From: Georgfuchsia sp049276455
Lineage (GTDB): Bacteria > Pseudomonadota > Gammaproteobacteria > Burkholderiales > Rhodocyclaceae
Length of the DNA stretch: 64,000 nucleotides
Reading direction: 5' to 3'
Assembly: GCA_049276455.1 (NCBI GenBank)
Contig: JBASWL010000220.1
Coordinates: 1 to 64,000 of the forward strand
In this document: positions 17,662-28,300 of the stretch, piece by piece
Numbering within the stretch: position 1 is the stretch's first letter
How the letters are laid out: every line of letters begins with the position of its first letter
Notes under the pieces: generated by a model
The model's input: only the letters and a program-made list of their open reading frames with translations
Told to the model about the DNA's origin: nothing
Database searches by the model: none
Made by a program: the position numbers and the translations under genes

Positions 17662-18183
17662 ATGGCTGCTAAACTGGATTTCGCAACAATGTCGCTACAA
17701 GATGCACTCGATCTAGCCGTGCTGATCGAAAAGGAAGCGGAAGAGCGTTACCGATTGTTTGTCGACCAGCTCGGTGGAGGTGAGCGCGGCGATGCTGCAG
17801 ACTTCTTCTCCATGATGGCGGGCTACGAGCAACAACATGGCAAAGAACTGGCCAATAGAAGGAAAGCGCTATTCGGCGATGCCCCCTCACGCGTCAGCGC
17901 TGAAATGGTCGAGGAAGTCGAGGCGCCGGGAATGGGCAAGCCCAGGCCATACATGTCGACGCGGCATGCTTTGGAAGTGGCGATGGAGTCCGAAATCAAA
18001 GCCTATGACTTTTTCAATGATGCATTGCCGGGCATCAAGGATCCGGACGTACGAAAGCTCTTTGAGGAACTCAGGGATGAAGAAGCCGAACATCAGGCTC
18101 TCTTGAATGAGCAGAAGACAAAGTACCCGGACAGCATGGCACCCACGGTGGATCCGGACGATATCGATACCCCAGCGTTGTAA
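17662..18183 (+). CDS. Rubrerythrin/ferritin-like di-iron protein
   Basis: A 173-residue four-helix-bundle protein with the Glu/His pattern of the ferritin-like di-iron fold: IEKEAEERY in helix 1, EQQHGKE in helix 2, AMESEIKAYDFF in helix 3 and RDEEAEHQALL in helix 4. It has no cysteine at all, so the rubredoxin domain of true rubrerythrins is absent. Such short forms are thought to act in peroxide detoxification or iron handling in the cytoplasm. The start at 17662 has a GGAGA site 7 bp upstream. It stands alone as a gene. Confidence 0.85.
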   Translation: MAAKLDFATMSLQDALDLAVLIEKEAEERYRLFVDQLGGGERGDAADFFSMMAGYEQQHGKELANRRKALFGDAPSRVSAEMVEEVEAPGMGKPRPYMSTRHALEVAMESEIKAYDFFNDALPGIKDPDVRKLFEELRDEEAEHQALLNEQKTKYPDSMAPTVDPDDIDTPAL

Positions 18184-18279
18184 GACATCTGGCCGCCGCA
18201 GTTCTTCCGGCGGCCATGCCTCCTTTGAAGCCGCTATCGCGACGTATTTTGTAATGGGTTGACGTCTGGTTGCGTGCGG

Positions 18280-19463
18280 TCATCCGTTGATGGCCCGGAG
18301 CGACTCCAGATCGCAGATGGCGTTTGCCGTGCGCCCGATGATATCGAGTGCGACAGTCTCTTGCTGCATCTTAGGCATCAATGGCATGACAGCGCCGGTA
18401 ATGGTCATCAGCCAGCAGAAATAGGGATAGACCATGTTCTGGCGGTAGCAGAGCCAGGCTTTGTCGAATGCCAGCAAGGGCCCCCAGCTGCATGCAGGCG
18501 GTCGAGATAAAAGCGCAAGAGGTCGCCCTCCCATAACCTTCTGTCTTCGATGGTCAGCGCTGATGCGGTCGTATAAGCGAAATCGAAGCCCACCCGCCCT
18601 GCATGACGAGTTGCCAGTCGGCGTAGCCCATCCGACCTTCATTTGTGATGTAGGCCTGGCCGATATGCGGATCGCCGTGCAGGAAGGTGCGTGCATCGCG
18701 CAGGTTGAGCTGGAATGAGGCGGCGAGCGCCCGCCATGACTTGTCAGTGCGCGCCAGCAGGCTTGGCGGAATCACGGCATGGGAGTGTTTGATACCTTGC
18801 CTGGCGAGAAACCTGAAGCCAAGTGGCGCGATGGTGTTAAGGAAATCGGCGGGTGTGCGCAGCCAGCCCAGATCATTTCTCAGTTGCGGGCTGTCCCAGA
18901 AATGCCCATGCCAAAGCGCCATGTTGGCCAGTAAATCCTCCATCTGGCAGTACGAGATGTGCGTTTCGGTGGAGAAAATCTTGCTCCCTTGGTAGCAACA
19001 ATGTCCTCCATCAAGACCATTGAGCACCACGATGGGAGGTCGACGCAAGCATGACAGCCCCGGGGGCCTCGATGGCCAGTTGCGGGCGGATTAGCGGATA
19101 GAAGCCGACCTCGCCATGGATCATGCCGGAGAAGCCAAGCATTACTCTTTGGTTGAAATATTTCGAGCATTTGGTGAACAGGTGCGATGGCACACCGCCT
19201 TGATACGCCTCATCGTTAAGGGCGAGGCGCAGACCCTGGCGTATCGAGGTGCCAGTGCTGCCGCCGGTAGCCTCGAAATCCAGAACGCGTGCGCCGGGAA
19301 TGCCTTTGCACAACACTGCGATCAGCCAGTCTGGCGTAATTTCGAGATTGGAACGTGGTACATCCGCTTCATGGATTGCCTTTTTCTGGGCCAGGGCTTC
19401 TGTGAGGACATGCCCGCCGACGGAACAAAACCGGCCAAACGCACTGACTCTGGGCTGCCACAT
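18280..19463 (-). pseudogene. Phosphotransferase (APH/kinase-like) pseudogene, at least four frameshifts
   Basis: Minus-strand pieces in changing frames line up as one aminoglycoside/choline-kinase-like phosphotransferase. In order: 19463-19011 (DWLIAVLCKGIPGARVLDFEATGGSTGTS), about 19040-18970 in another frame (SMVLMEDIVATKGARF), about 18975-18590 in a third (MEDLLANMALWHGHFWDSP, then the catalytic-loop HGDPHIGQAY and MGYADWQLVMQGGW), about 18590-18500 back in the first (DFAYTTASALTIEDRRLWEG), and finally to 18280 in the second (AFDKAWLCYRQNMVYPYF). HGDPHIGQ is the Brenner-type catalytic motif and YADWQ the metal-binding motif. Four shifts in about 900 bp while both neighbouring genes are clean point to real decay rather than poor sequence. 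Confidence 0.8.
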
Positions 19464-19480
19464 GGGATTGAAGATACAAG

Positions 19481-20041
19481 TCAGTGCTGCACAGCTGCCA
19501 CCTGCCGGACGCTCTTCAACATTGTCAGTGCCTGTGTCATGGAGGTTTCCGCGCCATCGCTGGAGAAAATGGTAAAAGCCAGCACCAGCTCGCCAACGCG
19601 CAACATGCCCCTTGTCATCTGGTTGAATTCGTCGACCTTGGGAACGCGGTAAGTGACATTGAAGTAATAGCCATCGCCCGATGTACCTTGAATTTCATGG
19701 ATCGGAATATCTGATTCCACGGCCAGCAATTTCTCATCGTCGGCAGCCTTGCTTATCAGGCGCCTGATCTCTTCAAGGCCCGGTATCGCTATTTCCTGTC
19801 TCGGCCATAGCGGCATGATCTGAACATTGAAACCGTGGCCGTGCTCCGGCGTAAATAATATGGTCGGCGGTAGCCCCTCTTGCCGCTGACTCAGCTGATC
19901 ATTCCACGTAAGCGGTACCGTTATTTGCAGGCTGCCGTGCTGCGGCAAGTCGAACGCGCGGAAACCGTCTGGCTCTGCCTTGACATTTGTCGAAACCAGA
20001 AGCAGAAAGGCAAATGCGGCAGCAAGGAATTTGTTCGGCAT
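19481..20041 (-). CDS. Exported protein of unknown function
   Basis: A 186-residue protein with a clear signal peptide (MPNKFLAAAFAFLLLVSTNVKA, likely cut after KA) and a mature part of about 165 residues rich in beta-type sequence. It contains no cysteine, so it is not a lipoprotein, and has no further membrane segment. I recognise no domain. LQITVPLTWNDQL near the mature N-terminus resembles periplasmic proteins annotated only as hypothetical. It lies 17 bp upstream of the decayed phosphotransferase gene and may once have shared its transcript. Confidence 0.72.
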   Translation of the reverse strand: MPNKFLAAAFAFLLLVSTNVKAEPDGFRAFDLPQHGSLQITVPLTWNDQLSQRQEGLPPTILFTPEHGHGFNVQIMPLWPRQEIAIPGLEEIRRLISKAADDEKLLAVESDIPIHEIQGTSGDGYYFNVTYRVPKVDEFNQMTRGMLRVGELVLAFTIFSSDGAETSMTQALTMLKSVRQVAAVQH

Positions 20042-20242
20042 CTGGGTAGTATTTCCGGCAGAGGTTGGTATGCCGGTAATGATAATGCCGAGCAGCCCAG
20101 TTTAGACGAAGGGTCTGAATTGCTTGATATGGCCTCTGAACGATTCAGCCAATATATTGCACTGACCGGTTGAAACCGCACCCGAGGTCAGTCAGTTGGA
20201 CTGGGATAGCTGGATCGAGAAGACGCAAGGTTGTCGAGCGGG

Positions 20243-21469
20243 TCAGCTTCTGTAATCGGCGTTGATCTTGACGTAGTCGTAGGAAAGGTCGCAGGTCCAC
20301 ACCGTGGCCTTGGCATTGCCACGTGCGAGATCGACGCGCACGGTGATCTCGGCCTGTTGCATCACGCGGGCGCCATCTTCTTCCCTGTAGTTCGCGGCGC
20401 GACCACCGTTCTCGGAAACTAATAGGTCATCGAGCCAGATGCGTGTCCGCGCCACGTCGAGGTCATCGATGCCAGCATAGCCGACAGCAGCCTGAATACG
20501 GCCAAGATTGGGATCGGAGGCAAAAAAGGCCGTCTTCACCAGTGGTGAATGGCCAATGGCATAAGCCACCTTGCGGCACTCTTCTTTGTCCTTGCCGCCC
20601 TCGACGGCGACGGTGATGAATTTTGTGGCGCCCTCGCCATCACGTACGATGGCCTGCGCCAATTCGACTGTGACGGCGATAATGGCCTCGCGCAACGCCG
20701 GCCATTCCGGCGCGGATTCCACATCGACTTGCAACCCGCTCTTGCCGCTGGCGATGAGAATGAAGGAATCATTGGTCGAGGTGTCGCCATCGACGGTGAT
20801 GCAGTTGAACGACGCGTCGGCCGCGTCTTTCACCAGTTGCTGCAATAGTGGTGCGGCGATGCCGGCATCCGTGGCGACAAAGCCGAGCATGGTCGCCATA
20901 TTGGGGCGGATCATGCCCGCGCCCTTGGAGATACCAGTGATGGTAACGGGCTTGCCGCCGATGTCGATGCGGCGCGAAGCGGCCTTGGCCACGGTATCGG
21001 TAGTCATGATGGCGTGTGCTGCGTTGTGCCAGCCATCTGGGCGCAAGTCGGTCTTGCATGCGTCCAGCCCGGCGATCACGCGCTCGGACGGCAGCAGTTC
21101 GAGAATCACGCCGGTGGAAAACGGCAGCACCTGATGCGCATCGATACCCAGTGTTTTTGCCACGGCCGCGCAGGTCGCCAGTGCCGCATCCATGCCAGGC
21201 TGGCCGGTGCCGGCGTTGGCAATACCCGTGTTGATCACCAGCGCGCGCACGTCGGTGCCTTGTGCGAGGTGCGCGCGGCACAGCGTCACCGGAGCGGCGC
21301 AGAAACGGTTCTGGGTAAAAACTCCGGCGACGTTGCCCCCCGCATCGAGAGCAATCAGCGTCAGGTCCTTGCGATCCTTCTTGCGGATGCCGGCCTCGGT
21401 TACGCCGAGACGCACACCTGCGACGGAATGGAGATGATCAGCGGAAGGGGTGGCGTAGTTGACGGGCAT
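20243..21469 (-). CDS. argJ: Bifunctional ornithine acetyltransferase / N-acetylglutamate synthase
   Basis: A 408-residue ArgJ. The precursor self-cleaves before Thr193 in the motif NMATMLGF, and that Thr becomes the N-terminal nucleophile of the beta chain. INTGIANAGTG and the C-terminal DLSYDYVKINADYRS also match the family. It transfers the acetyl group from N-acetylornithine to glutamate and so runs the cyclic arginine pathway. An ATG at 21508 would add 13 residues that do not fit the family, so 21469 is used. It is a single gene with nothing obvious in its operon. Confidence 0.95.
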   Translation of the reverse strand: MPVNYATPSADHLHSVAGVRLGVTEAGIRKKDRKDLTLIALDAGGNVAGVFTQNRFCAAPVTLCRAHLAQGTDVRALVINTGIANAGTGQPGMDAALATCAAVAKTLGIDAHQVLPFSTGVILELLPSERVIAGLDACKTDLRPDGWHNAAHAIMTTDTVAKAASRRIDIGGKPVTITGISKGAGMIRPNMATMLGFVATDAGIAAPLLQQLVKDAADASFNCITVDGDTSTNDSFILIASGKSGLQVDVESAPEWPALREAIIAVTVELAQAIVRDGEGATKFITVAVEGGKDKEECRKVAYAIGHSPLVKTAFFASDPNLGRIQAAVGYAGIDDLDVARTRIWLDDLLVSENGGRAANYREEDGARVMQQAEITVRVDLARGNAKATVWTCDLSYDYVKINADYRS

Positions 21470-22477
21470 GGTGGCGGACAGGGAAATGGATCGCGCAAGT
21501 TTACCCAAGACGGCGCAACAAGAGACGAAGTCGAAAGAGGTTTTTGTGTGTTTGAACTAGCGTTGCCTGTACGACAATCTTGTGACTGCGCCTATTGCCG
21601 GCTATTAGCAGATTCTGTTAAAGAACCTGACGTTTTGGCAGACGTAATGAGTAGTCATTGGACGTCGTGCTTGGATGCGAACTTATCCTGTCAATTAGTG
21701 GATCTTATACGAACCTGGCCAGACGCCATAGATTTTGCGCTGTAGCAGCAAGCGTAAATTCATCGGTAGCGCCACTGAGTCCGCGTAACCTCAAGCGATC
21801 AAGTTTCAGAATCGACTTGAGATGGGCGAAGCATCTCAACCTTCTTCTGCTCGTTGCGCGAGCGCTGATATTCGGGCGTGCACTCGGATTTTCCATTGCT
21901 TGAGGTGGCTGCAAGTGGAACACCCGCTATATCGGCAAATCGGGTAGAGATGCGGTCAGTGGAAGTTCAGCTGACTGTAAATACGCAATAGCGCTAATGA
22001 ACCAACAGGCGAAATCATCGGTTCAACCAAGGCACACTATCCGCTACGCGCTTCTTGATCTGCTTTAAAGCTATCTTTGCATTTGGCGGGAAACAGCTGG
22101 CTATTGCTCGCTTGTTGCTTAGCTTTGTCGAATCCTGATCATGCAGATCCACCTTGTCGAAACCGGCACAATGCATGGCATTTAGTCACTATAGACTGAT
22201 GTTGGGGGGACAACCGCTTCAGGGAAAATAAGATCTGCGCTTAATCGGCCGAATTCATTACAACGATCGGTCATCCGATCGTTAGAGGCAAAGTAATAAA
22301 TCGTTTCGAATGACCACTTCGACGGCGGTTTCAAGCGCTCAGTAACGCCACCCGTTGTGAGTCTCGAATAGGCAGACTTCCACCATCAGGGCCGTTGCGG
22401 CACTTTCTTCACCTCGACTGCCTTGCCTTCTTCGCCAATAATGGTTAGGAAGCGATGGCTGACCTTGTGTTGCGGGG
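21470..22477. other. Low-coding region with transposase remnant
   Basis: About 1 kb without an intact gene. It holds the transposase tail listed separately and a 53-codon minus-strand open frame (22015-22176) with no recognisable content. Just past the glnE stop, a short open frame reads LTPQHKVSHRFLTIIGEEG, which may be another gene scrap. The area has the look of an old insertion site. Confidence 0.5.
21705..21894 (-). pseudogene. IS1182-type transposase C-terminal remnant (frameshifted)
   Basis: Two overlapping frames together give the C-terminal signature of IS1182/DDE_Tnp_1-type transposases: ECTPEYQRSRNEQKKVEML in one frame (about 21893-21838), then CFAHLKSILKLDRLRLRG and ATDEFTLAATAQNLWRLA in another, down to the stop at 21705. 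The frame change lies near 21835. The catalytic domain upstream is gone and no terminal inverted repeats were found, so the element cannot move. Confidence 0.7.
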
Positions 22478-25183
22478 TCAGTCAAATACGCGCTGCCATA
22501 GTTCGGTAACGGCCGCTATCTGTACCTTGACCGATGGCGGCGGCACGCAGCGCCCGCCGTCATCTAGGCGCAGCGCGTGCTGGGTGCGGCGGTAGTGGCG
22601 ATAGGCATTGCGCACTTTTTCGGCAAGCTCGACGGGAATCAGTCCCAGTCCGGCGGCGATGTTGAGCAGGGCGATGTTGCCGAGGTTGCCGGTCAGTTCA
22701 GGATGTTGATGTGAATAGCCCAGCACCAGATATTGCACGGCGAACTCGACGTCGATCAGACCACCCCTGTCATGCTTGAGGTTGAAGCAGGTTTTGGCTT
22801 CGTCGGCTTTTGTGCCATGTGCGTCTTTCATTTTCTGCCGCATGGCGATGATTTCCTTGCGCAGCTTGTCCAGGTCGCGCGGCTGACGCAGTACCTCGAT
22901 GCGGATCTGCTCGAAAGTCTGGCCGACTCCAGCATCACCCGCCGAATAGCGTGCACGCGTCAGGGCCTGGTGTTCCCAGACCCAGGCTGATTCGAGCTGA
23001 TATTTCCGAAATGCTGCAACGGAACTTACCACCAGCCCGGCCTCACCATTGGGGCGCAGGCGCAGGTCGGTCTCGAACAATTGTCCGGCTCCGGTCTGCA
23101 CCGAAAGCCAGGTGTTGAGCCGGGTCGACAATCGCGAATAGAGTTCCCCCGCCTTCTCGTATTCATCGTCATAGAGGAAAACCAGGTCCAGGTCGGAACC
23201 ATAGCCAAGTTCCTTGCCGCCGAGCTTGCCGTAACTGATGACAGCAAACTTTGGCGCATCGAGATGGTGTGTCGGCATGGCCTTCCAGGCTTGTCGCAGC
23301 GCCGCATCGATCATGATATCGGCAAGTTCGGAAAGGTAATCGGCCAGTTTCTCTACTGTCAGCAAACCGGAAACATCTTGCGCCAGCAGGCGGAAAACCT
23401 GGGGGTGATAGGCCTCGCGCAGAATGTCCATTTGCTGCTCGGTGTCTGCGGCAGCGTCTTCCAGCTGCTTGTTGAGTTGATGGCGAAAGGCGGCCCAGTC
23501 GGGCACGGACTCGAACAGGCGCGGGTCAAGCAGTTCGTCGAGCAGGATCGGGTGGGTTTGCAGATAGCGTGCAATACGGCCGGAACTGCCGACCAATTGC
23601 ACTACCTTTTGCAGCGCTTGCGGATATTCCAGCAACAGCGACAAATAGGCAGCGCGGCGTGATACCGATTCGAGCAGATCGAGAATGCGTACCAGCGTAC
23701 GGCCGGGGCTTTGCACCGAGATTGTGGTGTCCAGCGCAGCCTCGATCACGCGTGGCACCAGCGTGTCGAAACGTTCTCGCGCCGATGTCGACATCTGTAG
23801 ATAGCGTGTGCCGCCACGCGTAGCGGCAAGCCGCTGGGCTACGCTGTCAGCATCCTTGAAACCAAGTCGTGCCAGTTCGTTTCCAGTGCGTTCCCTGTCC
23901 TCGGCCTCATCCCACAACGTGGCAAGCGAATGAGCTTCGCGGTTCGGGTCGGAGAGCAGTGCCTCGAAGTGACGCGTGACATTGCCGCGATGCAGATCGA
24001 GCTGCGCCATCAGTGCCAGCCAGGCATCGAACCCCATGGCTTCAGCCACTAGTTGCCGGTCTTCTTCGCTGTTAGGCAGACTATGCGTCTGTGCATCATC
24101 GAGATATTGCAGGCGGTGTTCGAGGCGGCGCAGGAAATCATAGGCTGTGGCCAGTTCCGCTTGCGCTTGCGCATCTATAAGGTTCCGCTGTGTAAGGCAG
24201 GCGAGCACTTCCAGCGTCGGCTTGATCTGCAATCCGATGTCGCGCCCGCCACGAATGAGTTGAAACATCTGTGCGATGAATTCGATCTCACGGATGCCGC
24301 CGGGGCCGAGCTTGATGTGGTTGGCCATATCCTTCTTTGCCCCTTCGCGGCGAATCTGACCGTGCAGTTCGCGCAGGGCATTGATGATGCCGAAGTCGAG
24401 ATACTTGCGGAAAACGAAGGGGCTGCGGATGGCCTCCAGTTCCTCCCATCGGCTTCCGGTCATGGGTCTGGCCTTGATCCAGGCATAGCGTTCCCATTCG
24501 CGGCCCTGACTGATCAGATAGTTTTCCAGCATCTCGTAACTGCAGACCAGCGGCCCGGAGTCACCATTCGGCCGCAGTCGCATATCAACGCGAAACACCT
24601 GGCCATCTTCGGTGATGTCAGCAATGGCATTGATGAGCTGTCGCCCGAGCTTGGTGAAAAAGTCGAAATTGGAAATCTCGCCATGCGTACCACCTGCGGT
24701 TTCGCCATCATCGGGATAGACAAAGATCAGGTCGATATCGGACGACACGTTCAGTTCGCCACCACCAAGCTTGCCCATGCCGATCACGATCAGGCTTTGC
24801 ACTTCACCGCTCTGGTTGCGCGGCGCACCGTAGCGTTCGTAGAGAGGCGCCTGCAACACCGGCAGGGCCACCTGTAGCGACAGTTCGGCAATCTGGCTCA
24901 TGCTGCGGGTGACTTCGGCCAGATCAGCCAGTCCGGCGAGGTCGCGCAGCGCGATCCAGCTTGCCGCCCATTGCTTGAACTGGCGCAACACGGATTTGAG
25001 ATTGTTTTCGTCGGGGCGTCGCTCGGCGAGCCATTGTGCGAATGCTTTTGCAGTCGACGCAGTGCGCCAGATGGCTTCGAGTTCAGGAAAAAGCGTTGGC
25101 CGGGCTTGGAACAGCCGCTGCATATGGCGCGAGTAACGCAGTATTGAAGCAGGCTCCAGGATGGATTTGGCGGGTTCTGTCAT
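22478..25183 (-). CDS. glnE: Bifunctional glutamine synthetase adenylyltransferase/adenylyl-removing enzyme
   Basis: A 901-residue protein with two nucleotidyltransferase domains. The N-terminal (adenylyl-removing) half has MGKLGGGELNVSSDIDLIFV and the C-terminal (adenylylating) half has YGKLGGKELGYGSDLDLVFL. Both G-x11-DxD-type sites look intact, each followed by a helical GlnD-UTase-like region. It tunes glutamine synthetase activity in response to PII proteins. An upstream in-frame ATG at 25309 would add 42 non-conserved residues, so the ATG at 25183 is used. It is divergent from yhdP across about 130 bp. Confidence 0.95.
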   Translation of the reverse strand: MTEPAKSILEPASILRYSRHMQRLFQARPTLFPELEAIWRTASTAKAFAQWLAERRPDENNLKSVLRQFKQWAASWIALRDLAGLADLAEVTRSMSQIAELSLQVALPVLQAPLYERYGAPRNQSGEVQSLIVIGMGKLGGGELNVSSDIDLIFVYPDDGETAGGTHGEISNFDFFTKLGRQLINAIADITEDGQVFRVDMRLRPNGDSGPLVCSYEMLENYLISQGREWERYAWIKARPMTGSRWEELEAIRSPFVFRKYLDFGIINALRELHGQIRREGAKKDMANHIKLGPGGIREIEFIAQMFQLIRGGRDIGLQIKPTLEVLACLTQRNLIDAQAQAELATAYDFLRRLEHRLQYLDDAQTHSLPNSEEDRQLVAEAMGFDAWLALMAQLDLHRGNVTRHFEALLSDPNREAHSLATLWDEAEDRERTGNELARLGFKDADSVAQRLAATRGGTRYLQMSTSARERFDTLVPRVIEAALDTTISVQSPGRTLVRILDLLESVSRRAAYLSLLLEYPQALQKVVQLVGSSGRIARYLQTHPILLDELLDPRLFESVPDWAAFRHQLNKQLEDAAADTEQQMDILREAYHPQVFRLLAQDVSGLLTVEKLADYLSELADIMIDAALRQAWKAMPTHHLDAPKFAVISYGKLGGKELGYGSDLDLVFLYDDEYEKAGELYSRLSTRLNTWLSVQTGAGQLFETDLRLRPNGEAGLVVSSVAAFRKYQLESAWVWEHQALTRARYSAGDAGVGQTFEQIRIEVLRQPRDLDKLRKEIIAMRQKMKDAHGTKADEAKTCFNLKHDRGGLIDVEFAVQYLVLGYSHQHPELTGNLGNIALLNIAAGLGLIPVELAEKVRNAYRHYRRTQHALRLDDGGRCVPPPSVKVQIAAVTELWQRVFD

Positions 25184-25315
25184 CGGATAGTGCCCGGTCG
25201 GTAAGGTAGAATTTGCCCTGTCAGATATTCTATCCGCTGGTGGGTTCCACCATCGCGCTACATGGCCTTCACCCCACCCTTGATCCAGCGTCAGCCATTT
25301 TTTCGTCATCCCGCA

Positions 25316-28300
25316 ATGTCACGTTTGTTGCGTTCTTTTGTCTGGCTTTTTGGCATGTTGCTGTTTGCCTTCAGCGTTTTGTCATTGCTGTTGCGTTTTG
25401 TGCTACTGCCCCAGATAAACAACTACCGCGTAGACATCGAACGTGAGCTGTCGAATGCCCTTCATCTGCCGGTCACGATCAGCAGTATCGATGGCCACAT
25501 GCAGGGCATTCGGCCGCGACTGCAACTGCATGGCCTCGCGATCAAGGACACGGCCGGACGGCCGGCGCTGAGTTTTGATAATGTTATCGGCGTCGTCAGC
25601 TGGACTTCACTACTCAAGCTGACCCCGCACTTTTACCGGCTAGAAGTGAATGCGCCAGTGCTGGCAATACGGCGCGATGCCGGGGGGCATCTGTTTATCG
25701 CCGGTCTGCCAGTAAAACTGGACAAGTCGGGACCAGACGTTTCCGCATGGGTTCTCGATCAGTATTCCTTGGTGATCAGCGATGCCAGCGTGACCTGGAG
25801 CGACGAAATGCGTCAGGCGCCGCCGCTCACGCTAAACCATCTCAACCTGCAACTGGAAAAAACAGTTGTAGGTCGTCATCGCTTCGGCATGACGATGTCG
25901 CCTCCGGCAGGCCTTGCCTCAGAAATTGATGTGCGCGGCGTATTCGACGGCGACAGCCTCGCCGATTTCGAACATTGGGAGGGCGAGATTTACGGCCAGG
26001 TTGAATATGCCAATCTGGCTGACTGGCAGGCCTGGGTCGACTATCCGGTGGAACTGACGCAGGGCAAAGGTGCTGCACGCATATGGCTCGATTTCGCCAG
26101 TTTAAGGCCCACTGCAGTGACTGCGGATCTGTCGCTGGCGGATGTTCACATCCGCCTGGCGCCGGAGTTGGCAATGCTGCAACTGCATCATCTCAACGGT
26201 CGCTTGTCTGCCCGTAAACTGGGCAAGGGCATCGAGTTTTCCACACGCCAACTGACACTGGCAACGAATGACGGGGTTGTCGTTGCACCCATGGACCTTC
26301 ATGTCGAACGCGACGAAACCGGAGGCAATTTCACGGTCAACAAAATCAATTTTCAGGCGCTTTCGTCGCTTGCGGCATTTCTCCCCGTGCCAGTTGATTT
26401 TCGCCGTCAACTCGCCAGTTATGCGCCCCGCGGAGCGCTCGATCAATTCCGCTTGAGCTGGCAGGGCCAGCAGTGGCCCTTGATACGCTACAACATCAGC
26501 GGCAGCTTTGACAATCTGGCTATTGCCTCGGTCGACAATCAACCTGGCATCAGCGGCATCAGCGGCACCATCGAGGGCAACGAAGCGGCCGGGATGCTGT
26601 TTATCTCCGGACGAAAATCATTGTTATCGTTGCCGGCCGTCTTTCATCAACCCTTGCCTTTCGATGCGCTGGATGCACAAGTACACTGGGAAAGGCACGG
26701 TCGGCAAACCGAACTCAAGTTGTCCAGGGCACAGTTCCGCAACGCGGATGCGGAGGGCGTGGCGAGCGGCACCTACGAGACTTCCGACAAGGGCAAGGGC
26801 AGCATCAATCTCGATGCGCGCTTGAGTCGTGCCGATGGCGCAGCAGTTTGGCGCTACATGCCGCTACAGGCCGGCCCATCGGTTGGGCCTTTTCTGCAGG
26901 CGGGACTGACGCAGGGCAAGGTCACTGAAGCCACGCTCAAGCTTAAAGGCGATCTGGGCAAATTTCCATTTACCGATCGAAGCGGCATTTTTCTTATCCA
27001 CGTGGCTTTCCATGACGCTGAACTGAGCTATGCCGAAGGCTGGCCGCAGATTGAAGACGTTGCCGGGGTTATCGATTTCGACGGCCCGGCCATGACTATC
27101 TCTGCCAATAAGGGGCGCATCCTCGGCGTGCATGTTGGTCCGACCAAGGCGGTAATTCCCGATCTGGCAAATGCGGACGAACAACTCGTCGTGGAAGGCA
27201 CGGCGGTTGGCCCAACGATGAACTTTCTCAAATTCATCGAGGCGAGCCCGGTCGGTACCAAGATCAATCACTTCACCGAGGATATGACGGCAAGCGGCAA
27301 CGGTGAACTCGGCTTGCAGTTGGTACTGCCCTTGCGCCGAATAAATCAATCAACAGTGAGCGGCCACTACCGCTTTGACGCCAACCGTCTGCTGCTTGAT
27401 CCCGCTGTGCCGCCCATGGATGGAGTCCGCGGCAATCTTGAATTCAGTACCGATAGACTGAGTGCGAAGGGCGTGACAGCCACGATGCTCGGCCAGCCAC
27501 TGAAGCTGGATCTGATGTCGCAAAGCGATGGTAGCGTGCTGGCCGAAATTGGCGGCGAAGCGAGTGCTGCGCAACTGCGCAAGCAATTTGCTTACGCGGC
27601 GCTGAAAAATCTTGCCGGTAGCTCACGCTGGAGCGGCACCGTCAAGGCGCGCAAGAAATCCGCAGAAGTGCGTATCAGCAGCGACCTGGTGGGTATGAGT
27701 TCCAGCCTTCCCGAACCCTTCAATAAATCGGCAATGGAAGCAATGCCGTTGTTGATCGAGTACAAGCCGGCCGATGCACGTTTGCTTGGCAAAACGCCGC
27801 GCGATCGCCTCAATCACGACCTCATCGAGCTTTCGCTGGGTAGCAGTTTGCATGCCCAACTCGTTTATCGTCAGGATGCAAAAAACGTTTTCGAGCGTGG
27901 TTTGGTCAGTGTCGGCGACGTGGCAGCACGGCTACCGGAACGCGGCCTGACAGTGGCGATATTCCAGCCGCGCATCAATGCCGATCTGTGGCATACCCTG
28001 CTAAGCGACAGCAGTGAGAAGCCTCCAGCGACCAAGGCGACGGAAGAATTTATGCCGAACCGTATTGAACTGCGCAGCGCAGAAGTGCTGGCGCTGGGAC
28101 GAATCTTCCACGATGTCAAAATCAGCGCGGCCCGACCCGCCAGCGCATGGCTGACCGATGTCAACAGTCGAGAGCTGGCCGCAAAACTCGAATGGGACGA
28201 TGGTGACAGCGCCAAACTTTCCGGCCGCATCACGCGCTTTGCGCTGCCCGAGATCGCCCCGGCGAGTTCAGTAGCGGTCGATACGCTCAAGGCACTTCCC

